Under the pieces are notes generated by a model. The model was given only the letters and a program-made list of their open reading frames with translations, searched no databases and was not told the origin of the DNA. The translations under genes were made by a program, and so were the position numbers. A stretch of 10,788 nt of DNA from an uncultured Clostridia bacterium (lineage in GTDB: Bacteria > Bacillota > Clostridia > Oscillospirales > Acutalibacteraceae): assembly GCA_946006915.1 (NCBI GenBank), contig CAMFZK010000029.1:1-10788 (forward strand), given 5' to 3'. The first letter of the stretch is position 1. The number at the start of each line of letters is the position of its first letter. This document shows, one piece after another, positions 1 through 5,304 of this stretch.

Positions 1-436
1 TTTTGTCCGAAATCATCCAATGAAGCGATGCCGCAGGCAAACCGTCACAAAACGGAGTGTTTGTAATGTTAATATTTTTAAGTTTTTCCTTTGCTTCTTG
101 TACGGTTGAACAGTTTGCAAGAATATAGGATATAAATTCAAACTGGGCAATATTTTCCTTTCCGTCAATTAAAGAATTATATTTAGCGTTGCCGACAAAA
201 TTCAGCGCCGCCATACAAAGTCCTTTTTCGTTTACAGCATCGTAATAAAGGGGGTAATTATTCAGTATATGCGCCATTCCGATAATTGCGTAATGGCTTT
301 CTATATTACCCGCAAACCTAAATTCAAAGGGAAAGTTTTTGGGGGTTATTGTAACTTCTTCACCGTAGGAGAATTCGTAATCCAATGTTCTTCCAAAATA
401 AAAATCGTTTGCTTTATAGGTTATAGCAGTACACAT
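1..436 (-). CDS. Choloylglycine hydrolase family protein (bile salt hydrolase / penicillin V acylase), N-terminal part, cut by window edge
   Basis: Reading the minus strand from the ATG at 434-436 gives 145 residues with no stop before the window edge, so the C-terminal half is missing. The protein begins Met-Cys-Thr; in this Ntn-hydrolase family (peptidase family C59) the initiator Met is removed and Cys2 becomes the nucleophile. Other family marks are FGRTLDYE (residues 14-21, with Arg16 and Asp19 matching the substrate-pocket Arg and Asp), NEKGLCMAALNF (69-80, conserved Asn79), YILANCSTVQEAKE (104-117) and LHWMISD (138-144). The family cleaves amide bonds of conjugated bile salts or penicillin V; no signal peptide is seen, so a cytoplasmic enzyme is likely. 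An AGAGGT ribosome binding site lies at 443-448. The substrate (bile salt or penicillin V) cannot be decided from this half. The family call is firm. Confidence 0.93.
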   Translation of the reverse strand, partial: MCTAITYKANDFYFGRTLDYEFSYGEEVTITPKNFPFEFRFAGNIESHYAIIGMAHILNNYPLYYDAVNEKGLCMAALNFVGNAKYNSLIDGKENIAQFEFISYILANCSTVQEAKEKLKNINITNTPFCDGLPAASLHWMISDK

Positions 437-497
437 AATATTACCTCTTTTTTAAATAGTATTATTGTTTCAAAGGATAAAGAAATTATTCCGATAT

Positions 498-540
498 TTA
501 GATTTTAGACGGTAGATTTTATAAGTTAGATATTAGATAG
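498..540. repeat. Heptanucleotide repeat array 1 (TAGANNN orientation)
   Basis: Six 7-base units read tagattt, tagacgg, tagattt, tataagt, tagatat, tagatag. The same heptamer family recurs at 651-687, 765-800, 826-847, 2862-2890, 2967-3006 and 10587-10610. This copy is in the TAGA orientation, while the arrays to its right are in the TCTA orientation, so the two sides form imperfect inverted arms around the core at 541-650. Confidence 0.75.
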
Positions 541-650
541 AATCCCTCCACCGCCGTTCGGCGGTCCCCCTCCCTTTAGGCAAGGGAGGCAAATATAATA
601 AAGACACCGCAACCCTCACGGTGGCTGTCAGCGTAGCCGACTGGGTGGAT
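541..650. repeat. Hairpin-rich interspersed repeat core, copy 1
   Basis: This stretch holds two clear hairpins. CCGCCG-tt-CGGCGG lies at 551-564. CCTCCCTT (569-576) pairs with AAGGGAGG (582-589) across a 5-base loop. It continues with a conserved block at 579-609 that is repeated at 690-720, then a C/G-rich tail at 610-650. From memory, very similar reverse-strand sequences (GCCTCCCTT-loop-AAGGGAGG, then a variable hairpin and GGAGGGATT) are common between genes in gut Clostridia; I have not searched for them. It has no coding potential that I trust. Confidence 0.7.
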
Positions 651-687
651 ATGTCTAACATCTAATATCTAACGTCTAATATCTATT
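651..687. repeat. Heptanucleotide repeat array 2 (NNTCTAA orientation)
   Basis: Heptads gtctaac, atctaat, atctaac, gtctaat and atctatt follow each other in exact 7-base register. The array is the reverse complement type of array 1 and forms the right arm around core copy 1. Confidence 0.75.
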
Positions 688-764
688 AGGGCAAGGGAGG
701 CAAATATAATAAATACACCGTAATCCTCACGGGGATTGTCTGGAGGAGCGAGACCCTGGGATAA
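688..764. repeat. Hairpin-rich repeat core, copy 2 (5'-truncated)
   Basis: Positions 690-720 repeat 579-609 over 31 bases with a single difference (g at 603, t at 714). The tail 721-762 aligns only loosely with 610-650 (both contain CCTCACGG and end in CTGGG plus GGAT or GAT). Copy 2 lacks the left hairpins of copy 1, so it looks like a partial duplication or a second, truncated insertion between heptad arrays 2 and 3. Confidence 0.7.
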
Positions 765-800
765 GTCTATCGTCTAAAATCTAACGTCTAACGTCTAAAA
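765..800. repeat. Heptanucleotide repeat array 3 (NNTCTAA orientation)
   Basis: Units gtctatc, gtctaaa, atctaac, gtctaac, gtctaaa run in 7-base register from about 766. The array has the same orientation as array 2 and bounds core copy 2 on its right. Confidence 0.7.
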
Positions 801-850
801 CGTCAGACCTCCCGGAGTGACCGTTTCTAATGTCTACCTTCTAAAATTTC
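801..850. repeat. Short hairpin core (CTCCCGGA type) plus heptad array 4
   Basis: Positions 801-838 closely match 2943-2977: both carry GTCAG, then CTCCCGGA, then TGACCGTTTCTAAT and TCTACC. Here GTCA (802-805) can pair with TGAC (818-821). Units tctaat, gtctacc and ttctaaa follow. The GTAGG lead-in seen in the copy at 2939 is missing, so this copy is truncated on its left side. Confidence 0.65.
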
Positions 851-875
851 TGTCGTCCTAGAATGTCTGTTTTTT

Positions 876-906
876 AAAAAACAAGACCGCTTAAAAGCGG
901 TCTTGT
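876..906 (-). terminator. Rho-independent terminator of the 374/38/178-residue operon
   Basis: The arms 881-892 and 895-906 are perfectly complementary over 12 bases (core ACAAGACCGCTT) with a very short AA loop (four bases if the last pair is open). On the minus strand the hairpin is followed by TTTTT (880-876). It lies 7 bases past the stop codon of the 178-residue gene. Confidence 0.9.
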
Positions 907-912
907 TGGAAT

Positions 913-1449
913 TTATGGTCTTTTCCAAGGAGTATCATCAGAAGTCATCAATCCTTCTGATGATGTAGTGTTATTATCTTCGGAACTACCGGTGTTATCG
1001 TTAGAATCAGCGGGTTTTTCGCTAGAACCGCTGTTACCATTTGAATTGGTATCACTATTTGAAGAAGCGTTGCCATTCGAATTGGTATTACTATTTGAAG
1101 TAGTATTACTATTTGAAGTAGTATTACTATTTGAAGTAGTATTGTTATTTGAAGTAGTAGTACCATTTTCTTCAAAAGTGGGTCCGTTCTGCGGTTTATC
1201 ATTTGTGCTACTATTATCTTTTTTGTCACTAACTTCACCGATAATACTACCGGTCTCAAGGTCTACCTCAATACCTGTTTCGGAACTTCCGCCGATAGTT
1301 AAATCATCCGTTCCGATTTCAGAATTGTTATTAGTTTGTTTATTACCGGCACTACTGTTTTTATTGTGTTTAACAACTCCAATAATACCAATAGCGACTA
1401 AAAGAACAACTAAAGCACTAATAAGAATTACGATTATTCGCTTATTCAT
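913..1449 (-). CDS. Membrane-anchored Asn/Ser/Thr-rich protein of unknown function (178 aa)
   Basis: Residues 5-26 form a hydrophobic helix after MNKR and before KHNK, best read as an uncleaved signal anchor with the rest outside the cell. Residues 30-94 are polar and acidic. Residues 95-142 are eight hexapeptides of the pattern N-x-N-x-x-S (NGTTTS, NNNTTS, NSNTTS twice, NSNTNS, NGNASS, NSDTNS, NGNSGS). The tail is Ser/Asp-rich and ends TPWKRP. No catalytic motif or LPXTG signal is visible, and the low-complexity part looks like a flexible stalk or linker. Its ATG shares one base with the TAA of the upstream 38-residue gene (TAATG), so translation is probably coupled; GGTGA upstream is only a weak ribosome binding site. 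It is the last gene of the operon. Real-gene confidence is high from the operon fit, but the function is unknown. Confidence 0.82.
   Translation of the reverse strand: MNKRIIVILISALVVLLVAIGIIGVVKHNKNSSAGNKQTNNNSEIGTDDLTIGGSSETGIEVDLETGSIIGEVSDKKDNSSTNDKPQNGPTFEENGTTTSNNNTTSNSNTTSNSNTTSNSNTNSNGNASSNSDTNSNGNSGSSEKPADSNDNTGSSEDNNTTSSEGLMTSDDTPWKRP
1025..1168. repeat. 18-bp tandem repeat inside the 178-aa gene (8 units)
   Basis: Eight consecutive 18-base units can be laid out without a gap. The central consensus is gaagtagtattactattt; the units at 1097-1114 and 1115-1132 are identical, and the outer ones diverge. Each unit encodes one hexapeptide on the minus strand, so unit gain or loss keeps the frame. 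Confidence 0.92.
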
Positions 1450-1565
1450 TATAAGTCACCGTCTTCGCCACCACCAATAGGTATATCGCTCGGGCTGCTG
1501 TTGAAGTCATCCGGCTCTTTATTACACAAGAAATTAAAAAGTTCGGGTTTTTCAAATTTTTCCAT
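1449..1565 (-). CDS. 38-residue acidic microprotein between two surface-protein genes
   Basis: An ATG at 1563-1565 opens a 39-codon frame ending in TAA at 1449-1451. The ribosome binding site AAGGAGA lies directly after, and partly overlaps, the stop of the 374-residue gene, with good spacing to this ATG. The product starts MEKFEKPELFNFLCNKEPDD and ends in a Gly/Asp-rich tail (PIGGGEDGDL). It has no signal peptide or membrane segment and a single Cys14. The stop overlaps the start of the next gene by one base (TAATG), the arrangement of a translated, coupled gene. It could be a small cytoplasmic partner, a peptide precursor, or mainly a coupling leader; I recognise no family. The translation signals make it a real gene more likely than not. 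Confidence 0.68.
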   Translation of the reverse strand: MEKFEKPELFNFLCNKEPDDFNSSPSDIPIGGGEDGDL

Positions 1566-1578
1566 TATACTATCTCCT

Positions 1579-2703
1579 TTAGTTTGCACTAGGTTTTCCT
1601 GCACCTATTGTAGTAGTCAAAACTTCGTTTGAACAAGTAATAGTTTCCCCACTAATGCAATATGCAGCAGCAGAATAAACTGTGTCTTCTTTATAATTAT
1701 TTATTACACGAACAGCATATTCTAAAACGCCCTCACCTTGCCACATAACTTTTGTCTGCGGAACGTCATAAACGTGAATTTCATTACCGCCTGCGGTTAA
1801 TTTTACATAATCTGCTTTTATACCTGAAGTTTCTGCTTTTTGCATTGCATTTCTATATGCATTGTAAACTTTTACAAATAATGAAGCGTCCGAATATCCC
1901 TTGTTTGCAAGATACCAATTTTTAAATCCTGTCCAATCACCAACAATTATCATTGTACCATAATTATTGGTACTAGAATATGAATTAGTATAGTTACCGA
2001 ATTGTTTTGAAGGATTAGTGGTTTCTTTTAAAGAATTACTAATACCGAATGTGCACAAACCGTTAGCCGGAACTTTAAATTGAGTGGCAGTCATACCATC
2101 CTGCACATTTTTAAAACTACCGTCTGTATCTTTGTCTGCATAAGTATACTTGCCGCCTGCAATTTCTTTATAAACCGAACCGTAAGGTATAAAATAACCC
2201 TCTTCCGGTTTAGAAACAGTTCCACCTGTGACTGCTTTATCTATCTGAGTGTCAGCAGTTATAGTTGTACTTGCCGATTTAGTAACCTTATTTGTACCAC
2301 TTGTTGCAATATCACAAGAAACAGATATTGTAAATCCTTTTGTGGCGTCAGCGGTAAGTGAAATTATTTCACCTGTGGTTGTATCTTTTTGAAGACCTAC
2401 AGCGTGCAATGATTTTTTATCGTCACTAATCTTATAATCTTCACCGGAAGTAAGTGTATTTGCAACATCAAAGTTCTTTGCAGAAACACCTGTGATTTTT
2501 GCATCGTCACCTGCAACATCAACTTTGATATCAACACCTGCTACCGGATTGCCGTTAATTTTTACTGCGAAAGTTGTTTTACCTGCGGAAATTGAGTTTG
2601 TTACAATTTCAATGTCAGGGGCAGTTCCAGCCGCAAATACATTAACCGAAAGTGCGGTAAACAACATTGCCAAACATATAAGAAGCGCTAATGTTTTTTT
2701 CAT
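1579..2703 (-). CDS. Secreted protein with beta-sandwich-like domains, function unknown (374 aa)
   Basis: Residues 1-24 are a clear Sec signal peptide (MKKT, hydrophobic core, VFA before the likely cleavage). Residues 27-150 are rich in Val/Thr/Lys/Asp and alternate in a beta-strand fashion (KTTFAVKINGNPVAGVDIKV, GEIISLTADATKGFTISVSC). This layout faintly recalls cohesin or Ig-like beta-sandwich domains. Residues 165-300 contain aromatic and polar patches. The C-terminus (about 325-366) has a strand pattern like fibronectin-type repeats (YAVRVIN, VYSAAAYC, SNEVLTTTI). Mature-protein Cys residues are at 130, 217, 349 and 357. There is no wall anchor, so it may be released or bound by the membrane protein encoded downstream. 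AGGAGG sits 10 bases before the ATG, and a sigma-A promoter lies further upstream. It is first in a three-gene operon. The domain suggestions are weak inference; secretion is firm. Confidence 0.85.
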   Translation of the reverse strand: MKKTLALLICLAMLFTALSVNVFAAGTAPDIEIVTNSISAGKTTFAVKINGNPVAGVDIKVDVAGDDAKITGVSAKNFDVANTLTSGEDYKISDDKKSLHAVGLQKDTTTGEIISLTADATKGFTISVSCDIATSGTNKVTKSASTTITADTQIDKAVTGGTVSKPEEGYFIPYGSVYKEIAGGKYTYADKDTDGSFKNVQDGMTATQFKVPANGLCTFGISNSLKETTNPSKQFGNYTNSYSSTNNYGTMIIVGDWTGFKNWYLANKGYSDASLFVKVYNAYRNAMQKAETSGIKADYVKLTAGGNEIHVYDVPQTKVMWQGEGVLEYAVRVINNYKEDTVYSAAAYCISGETITCSNEVLTTTIGAGKPSAN

Positions 2704-2756
2704 TTTCTATTTTCCTCCTAAAAACGCTATTACAAGCGATAATTATTTACATTATC

Positions 2757-2785
2757 ATTTTAAAGCAAAAGAAGCCAAAAGTCAA
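2757..2785 (-). promoter_or_regulatory. Sigma-A promoter of the secreted-protein operon
   Basis: On the minus strand, TTGACT (2780-2785) and TAAAAT (2757-2762) are separated by exactly 17 bases. Transcription would start near 2750, giving a leader of about 47 bases with AGGAGG before the ATG at 2701-2703. Confidence 0.75.
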
Positions 2786-2797
2786 GTTTATTCTTTC

Positions 2798-2808
2798 GTC
2801 AATTTGAC
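2798..2808. promoter_or_regulatory. Small palindrome GTCAA-T-TTGAC upstream of the -35 box
   Basis: A perfect 5-1-5 inverted repeat lies 13 bases upstream of the -35 element of the operon promoter. The position would suit an activator or operator site. It is short and may be chance in AT-rich DNA. Confidence 0.3.
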
Positions 2809-2861
2809 ATAATTTAATGAATTACAGTTGTGCATTTTTACGGTGAGGAATTTATCCTGCG

Positions 2862-3006
2862 ATTTAGATGTTAGATTTTAGATGTTAGATAAAGGACAGT
2901 CGAGGACGCCTGTCCCTACAAGCGTAAATTGAATATTCGTAGGGTCAGGACTCCCGGACTGACCGTTTCTAATATCTACCATCTAATGTCTAACGTCTAA
3001 TATCTA
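2862..3006. repeat. Composite repeat element: inverted heptad arrays around a triple-hairpin core
   Basis: The left arm (2862-2890) has heptads of the agatgtt/agatttt type. The right arm (2967-3006) has atctacc, atctaat, gtctaac, gtctaat, atcta, and is an imperfect reverse complement of the left. The core holds three hairpins: GGACAG (2894-2899) with CTGTCC (2910-2915), CCCTAC (2914-2919) with GTAGGG (2939-2944), and GGTCAG (2943-2948) with CTGACC (2959-2964). Adjacent stems share 1-2 bases. Folded, the unit would be a long stem topped by a clover of hairpins, as in REP-like or MITE-like elements. It carries no open reading frame. Its right end supplies the thrS stop codon. Confidence 0.8.
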
Positions 3007-4950
3007 GTTAATAACCTTTGTTTCGATTTCTTCGGTTGCACGTGAGATAAAATCTATAGTAGACATTGTACCCAGGTCGCCATCCTCACCGCGTTTGCGA
3101 ACGGCAACCGCATCGCTTTGCACCTCATTATCGCCCACAATAAGCATATAGGGTACTTTTTGCAGACGTGCCTCTCTAATTTTGTAACCGATTTTTTCGT
3201 TACGGTCGTCAATTTCTACACGCATACCCTTTGCCTCTAACTGATTTTTAACATCGTAAGCGTAATCAAAATGTCTGTCCGCAATAGGAAGAATTTTAAC
3301 CTGTGTGGGTGCTAACCACATTGGGAACGCACCCGCATATTTTTCGATAAGAAGTGCCAATGTGCGTTCGTAACAGCCAAGCGAAGTACGGTGGATAATG
3401 TAGGGGTTTTTCTTTTGACCGTCACGGTCTACATATTCCATACCGAATTTTTCCGCCAGCATTTGGTCAATTTGAATGGTAATAAGGGTGTCTTCCTTGC
3501 CGTAAACATTCTTAATTTGAATGTCAAGTTTAGGGCCGTAGAACGCCGCCTCGCCTATACCTACTTTATAAGGAATTTCAAGGTGGTCAAGAATACGTTT
3601 CATCATACTCTGTGCTTCGTCCCACTGTTCGGGAGTGCCGATGTATTTTTCGGTGTCTTGGGGGTCCCATTGTGAAAAACGGTAGGAAACATCTTCATAA
3701 AGTCCCAAAGTTTTAAGCATATAAATTGCCAGTTCCAAACAACCCTTAAATTCGTCTTCAAGTTGTTCGGGGGTACACATTAAATGACCTTCGGAAATTG
3801 TAAACTGCCTTACCCTTATAAGTCCGTGCATTTCGCCCGAATCTTCGTTACGGAAAAGGGTTGAAGTTTCGTCATAACGAAGCGGTAAATCACGGTAAGA
3901 ACGGGCACGGTTTAAATATGCCTGATATTGGAACGGGCAGGTCATAGGACGCATAGCAAAACATTCTTTTGAATAATCGTCCGGGTCGCCCAAAACAAAC
4001 ATACCGTCCAAATAATGGTCCCAATGCCCCGAAAGTTTGTAAAGTTCACGCTTTGCCATAAGGGGTGTTTTGGTAAGTTGCCAACCGTGCTGTGCTTCGG
4101 TATCCTCTACAAAGCGCTGTAAAATCTGAATAATTTTAGCACCTTTAGGCAACATAATGGGAAGACCTTGACCGATAACGTCAACCGTTGTGAAAAGTTC
4201 CAATTCCCTGCCTAATTTGTTGTGGTCACGCTTTTTTGCCTCTTCGAGCATTGCAAGGTGTTCTTCAAGTTGGCTTTGTTTCGGAAAAGCCGTACCGTAA
4301 ACACGGCAAAGCATTTTCTTGGAAGAATCCCCACGCCAGTAAGCACCGGTTGCAGAGGTTAATTTAAACGCTTTTACCAAGCCCGTATTCATTAAATGCG
4401 CACCCGCACAAAGGTCGCAAAACTCGCCTTGGGAATAAAAACTGATTTCTTCGCCGTCGGCTATACCCTCTGCCAATTCTACTTTGTAGGGTTCGTCCTG
4501 TTCTTCAAATTTTGCCACTGCCTCCTGCTTTGAAAGGGTAAAACGAGTGATTTCGTGGTCTTCTTTAACGATTTTTTTCATTTCCGTCTCGATTTTCACA
4601 ATATCGTCGGGTGTGAATTTTTCGTCAATGTCAAAATCGTAATAAAAACCGTCCTCCACGGCAGGGCCTATTGCCAACTTGGCTTTCGGGAACAAACGCT
4701 TTACTGCCTGTGCTAAAATGTGGGAAGCAGTATGGCGGAAAGTCCATCTGCCGTATTCGTCTTCAAATGTTAAAAGTTCCAATGTGTCCCCGTCATTTAA
4801 AAGGGTGCGTAAATCGCAGTTTTCACCGTTAATTCTTGCGGCACAAACATTTTTATAAAATCCGCCGCCGAATGATTTTGCAATTTCGTAAGCATTAACG
4901 CCGTTTTCATATTCTTTAACAACGCCGTCTTTTAAAGTGACTTTAATCAT
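3004..4950 (-). CDS. thrS: Threonyl-tRNA synthetase
   Basis: This class II synthetase charges tRNA-Thr with threonine in the cytoplasm. The 648 residues show the full family layout. A TGS domain occupies about 1-62. The editing domain has HTASH (73-77) and CDLCAGAH (178-185), giving His73, His77, Cys181 and His185. In the catalytic core, zinc ligands are Cys338 (MTCPF), His389 (SEGHL) and His520 (IIHR), with motif 2 around RYDETSTLFRNE (358-369) and motif 3 at GCYERTLALLIE (525-536). The anticodon-binding domain starts near 545. The start MIKVTLKDG at 4948-4950 is chosen because AGGAGG lies just upstream and the TGS domain begins there. An upstream in-frame GTG lies inside the T-box and is not used. 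The gene stands alone behind its own promoter and T-box. The stop is TAG within a heptad repeat. No defect is seen. Confidence 0.98.
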   Translation of the reverse strand: MIKVTLKDGVVKEYENGVNAYEIAKSFGGGFYKNVCAARINGENCDLRTLLNDGDTLELLTFEDEYGRWTFRHTASHILAQAVKRLFPKAKLAIGPAVEDGFYYDFDIDEKFTPDDIVKIETEMKKIVKEDHEITRFTLSKQEAVAKFEEQDEPYKVELAEGIADGEEISFYSQGEFCDLCAGAHLMNTGLVKAFKLTSATGAYWRGDSSKKMLCRVYGTAFPKQSQLEEHLAMLEEAKKRDHNKLGRELELFTTVDVIGQGLPIMLPKGAKIIQILQRFVEDTEAQHGWQLTKTPLMAKRELYKLSGHWDHYLDGMFVLGDPDDYSKECFAMRPMTCPFQYQAYLNRARSYRDLPLRYDETSTLFRNEDSGEMHGLIRVRQFTISEGHLMCTPEQLEDEFKGCLELAIYMLKTLGLYEDVSYRFSQWDPQDTEKYIGTPEQWDEAQSMMKRILDHLEIPYKVGIGEAAFYGPKLDIQIKNVYGKEDTLITIQIDQMLAEKFGMEYVDRDGQKKNPYIIHRTSLGCYERTLALLIEKYAGAFPMWLAPTQVKILPIADRHFDYAYDVKNQLEAKGMRVEIDDRNEKIGYKIREARLQKVPYMLIVGDNEVQSDAVAVRKRGEDGDLGTMSTIDFISRATEEIETKVIN

Positions 4951-4971
4951 AATTTTTCCTCCTAATAAAAT

Positions 4972-5000
4972 AAAAAACTCCGCCCCAAAAAGGGACGAAG
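4972..5000 (-). terminator. T-box attenuator hairpin of thrS
   Basis: On the minus strand CUUCGUCCC (4992-5000) pairs over 9 positions, two of them G-U, with GGGGCGGAG (4978-4986) across a UUUUU loop. UUUUUU (4972-4977) follows. Its 5' arm overlaps the antiterminator arm at 4998-5000, so the two folds exclude each other. Confidence 0.9.
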
Positions 5001-5200
5001 TGTAATTTCTCCGCGGTTCCACCCAAATTCCGAAAAATTTTCGGCACTTTGTACCTTTAACGCAGGTTTTACGTCCGTGTTGCTACCCACGGCGCTATAC
5101 GGCGGTTTCGTTTAAAGTTTGTTTAGCGGATTTTCAGCCCACGGTCCGCATTCTCTTAAAACAAGGGGTTTAAACTACTGTCCGTAATAATTGCTTTAAC
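4972..5200 (-). promoter_or_regulatory. T-box riboswitch for thrS (tRNA-Thr, ACC specifier)
   Basis: The minus strand carries the T-box core GGGTGGAACCGCGG (5011-5024). Stem I can be drawn: TACGG (5182-5186) pairs with CCGTA (5098-5102 region); the specifier loop has AGTA (5176-5179) facing GAA-ACC, with the codon ACC at 5104-5106; above it GTTTAAA (5169-5175) pairs with TTTAAAC (5110-5116). AGAGA (within 5150-5157) and the distal GTGGG follow the usual T-box order. ACC is a Thr codon, matching thrS. The antiterminator can form by AATTT/AAATT flanking the T-box (5025-5029 with 5004-5008), extended by AAGTG/CACTT (5045-5049 with 4998-5002). Uncharged tRNA-Thr is expected to favour it over the terminator. 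Confidence 0.95.
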
Positions 5201-5206
5201 AAGAGA

Positions 5207-5235
5207 ATAATACACCTTTTTTATATATGTGTCAA
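5207..5235 (-). promoter_or_regulatory. Sigma-A promoter of thrS
   Basis: The minus strand has a perfect -35 TTGACA (5230-5235), a 17-base spacer and -10 TATTAT (5207-5212). Transcription should start near 5200, just ahead of T-box stem I. Confidence 0.9.
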
Positions 5236-5281
5236 GTATTTTGTCTTGCTTTTTTTGGATTTTGGTATTACAATTACATTA

Positions 5282-5300
5282 TATAATATATTTTTGGTGA
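5282..5300 (+). promoter_or_regulatory. Likely -10 box and ribosome binding site of pth
   Basis: A perfect TATAAT at 5282-5287 sits 18 bases before the pth ATG; no good -35 box is visible at 17 bases upstream. GGTGA at 5296-5300 is a modest ribosome binding site. If this -10 is used, the leader is only about 11 bases. The promoter is divergent from that of thrS, about 50 bases away. Confidence 0.5.
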
Positions 5301-5304
5301 TAAA

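Noticed and set aside
440..500. A promoter for the choloylglycine hydrolase gene (TTCTTT-17-TACTAT on the minus strand)
   Set aside because: The -35 match is poor and several other weak choices fit equally well in this AT-rich stretch.
269..508. A plus-strand open frame of 79 codons
   Set aside because: It is antisense to the choloylglycine hydrolase, which shows clear family motifs on the minus strand, and it runs into the heptad repeat array.
651..850. Repeat arrays as a CRISPR
   Set aside because: The units are 7 bases with no unique spacers of constant length and no cas gene is nearby; the longer repeats (31 bases) occur only twice.
968..1480. A plus-strand open frame of 170 codons rich in Leu/Phe/Val/Glu
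   Set aside because: It is the antisense of the Asn/Ser/Thr repeat gene. The 18-bp repeat keeps it open, it has no ribosome binding site, and the terminator and coupling fit the minus-strand gene.
1579..2703. A firm cohesin or cellulosome assignment for the 374-residue secreted protein
   Set aside because: Only a loose beta-strand pattern supports it. No dockerin partner, no S-layer domain and no conserved cohesin motif could be pointed to.
4951..5022. A 24-residue N-terminal extension of ThrRS starting at a GTG
   Set aside because: The extension lies across the T-box core and attenuator hairpin. The start at 4948-4950 has AGGAGG and begins exactly at the TGS domain.
5097..5208. A T-box with an unusually short stem I (pairing ATTCTCTT at 5201-5208 with AAGAGAAT at 5150-5157)
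   Set aside because: The -10 box overlaps the left arm, so it is largely not transcribed. A normal long stem I with AGTA facing GAA-ACC fits better and gives the correct Thr codon.
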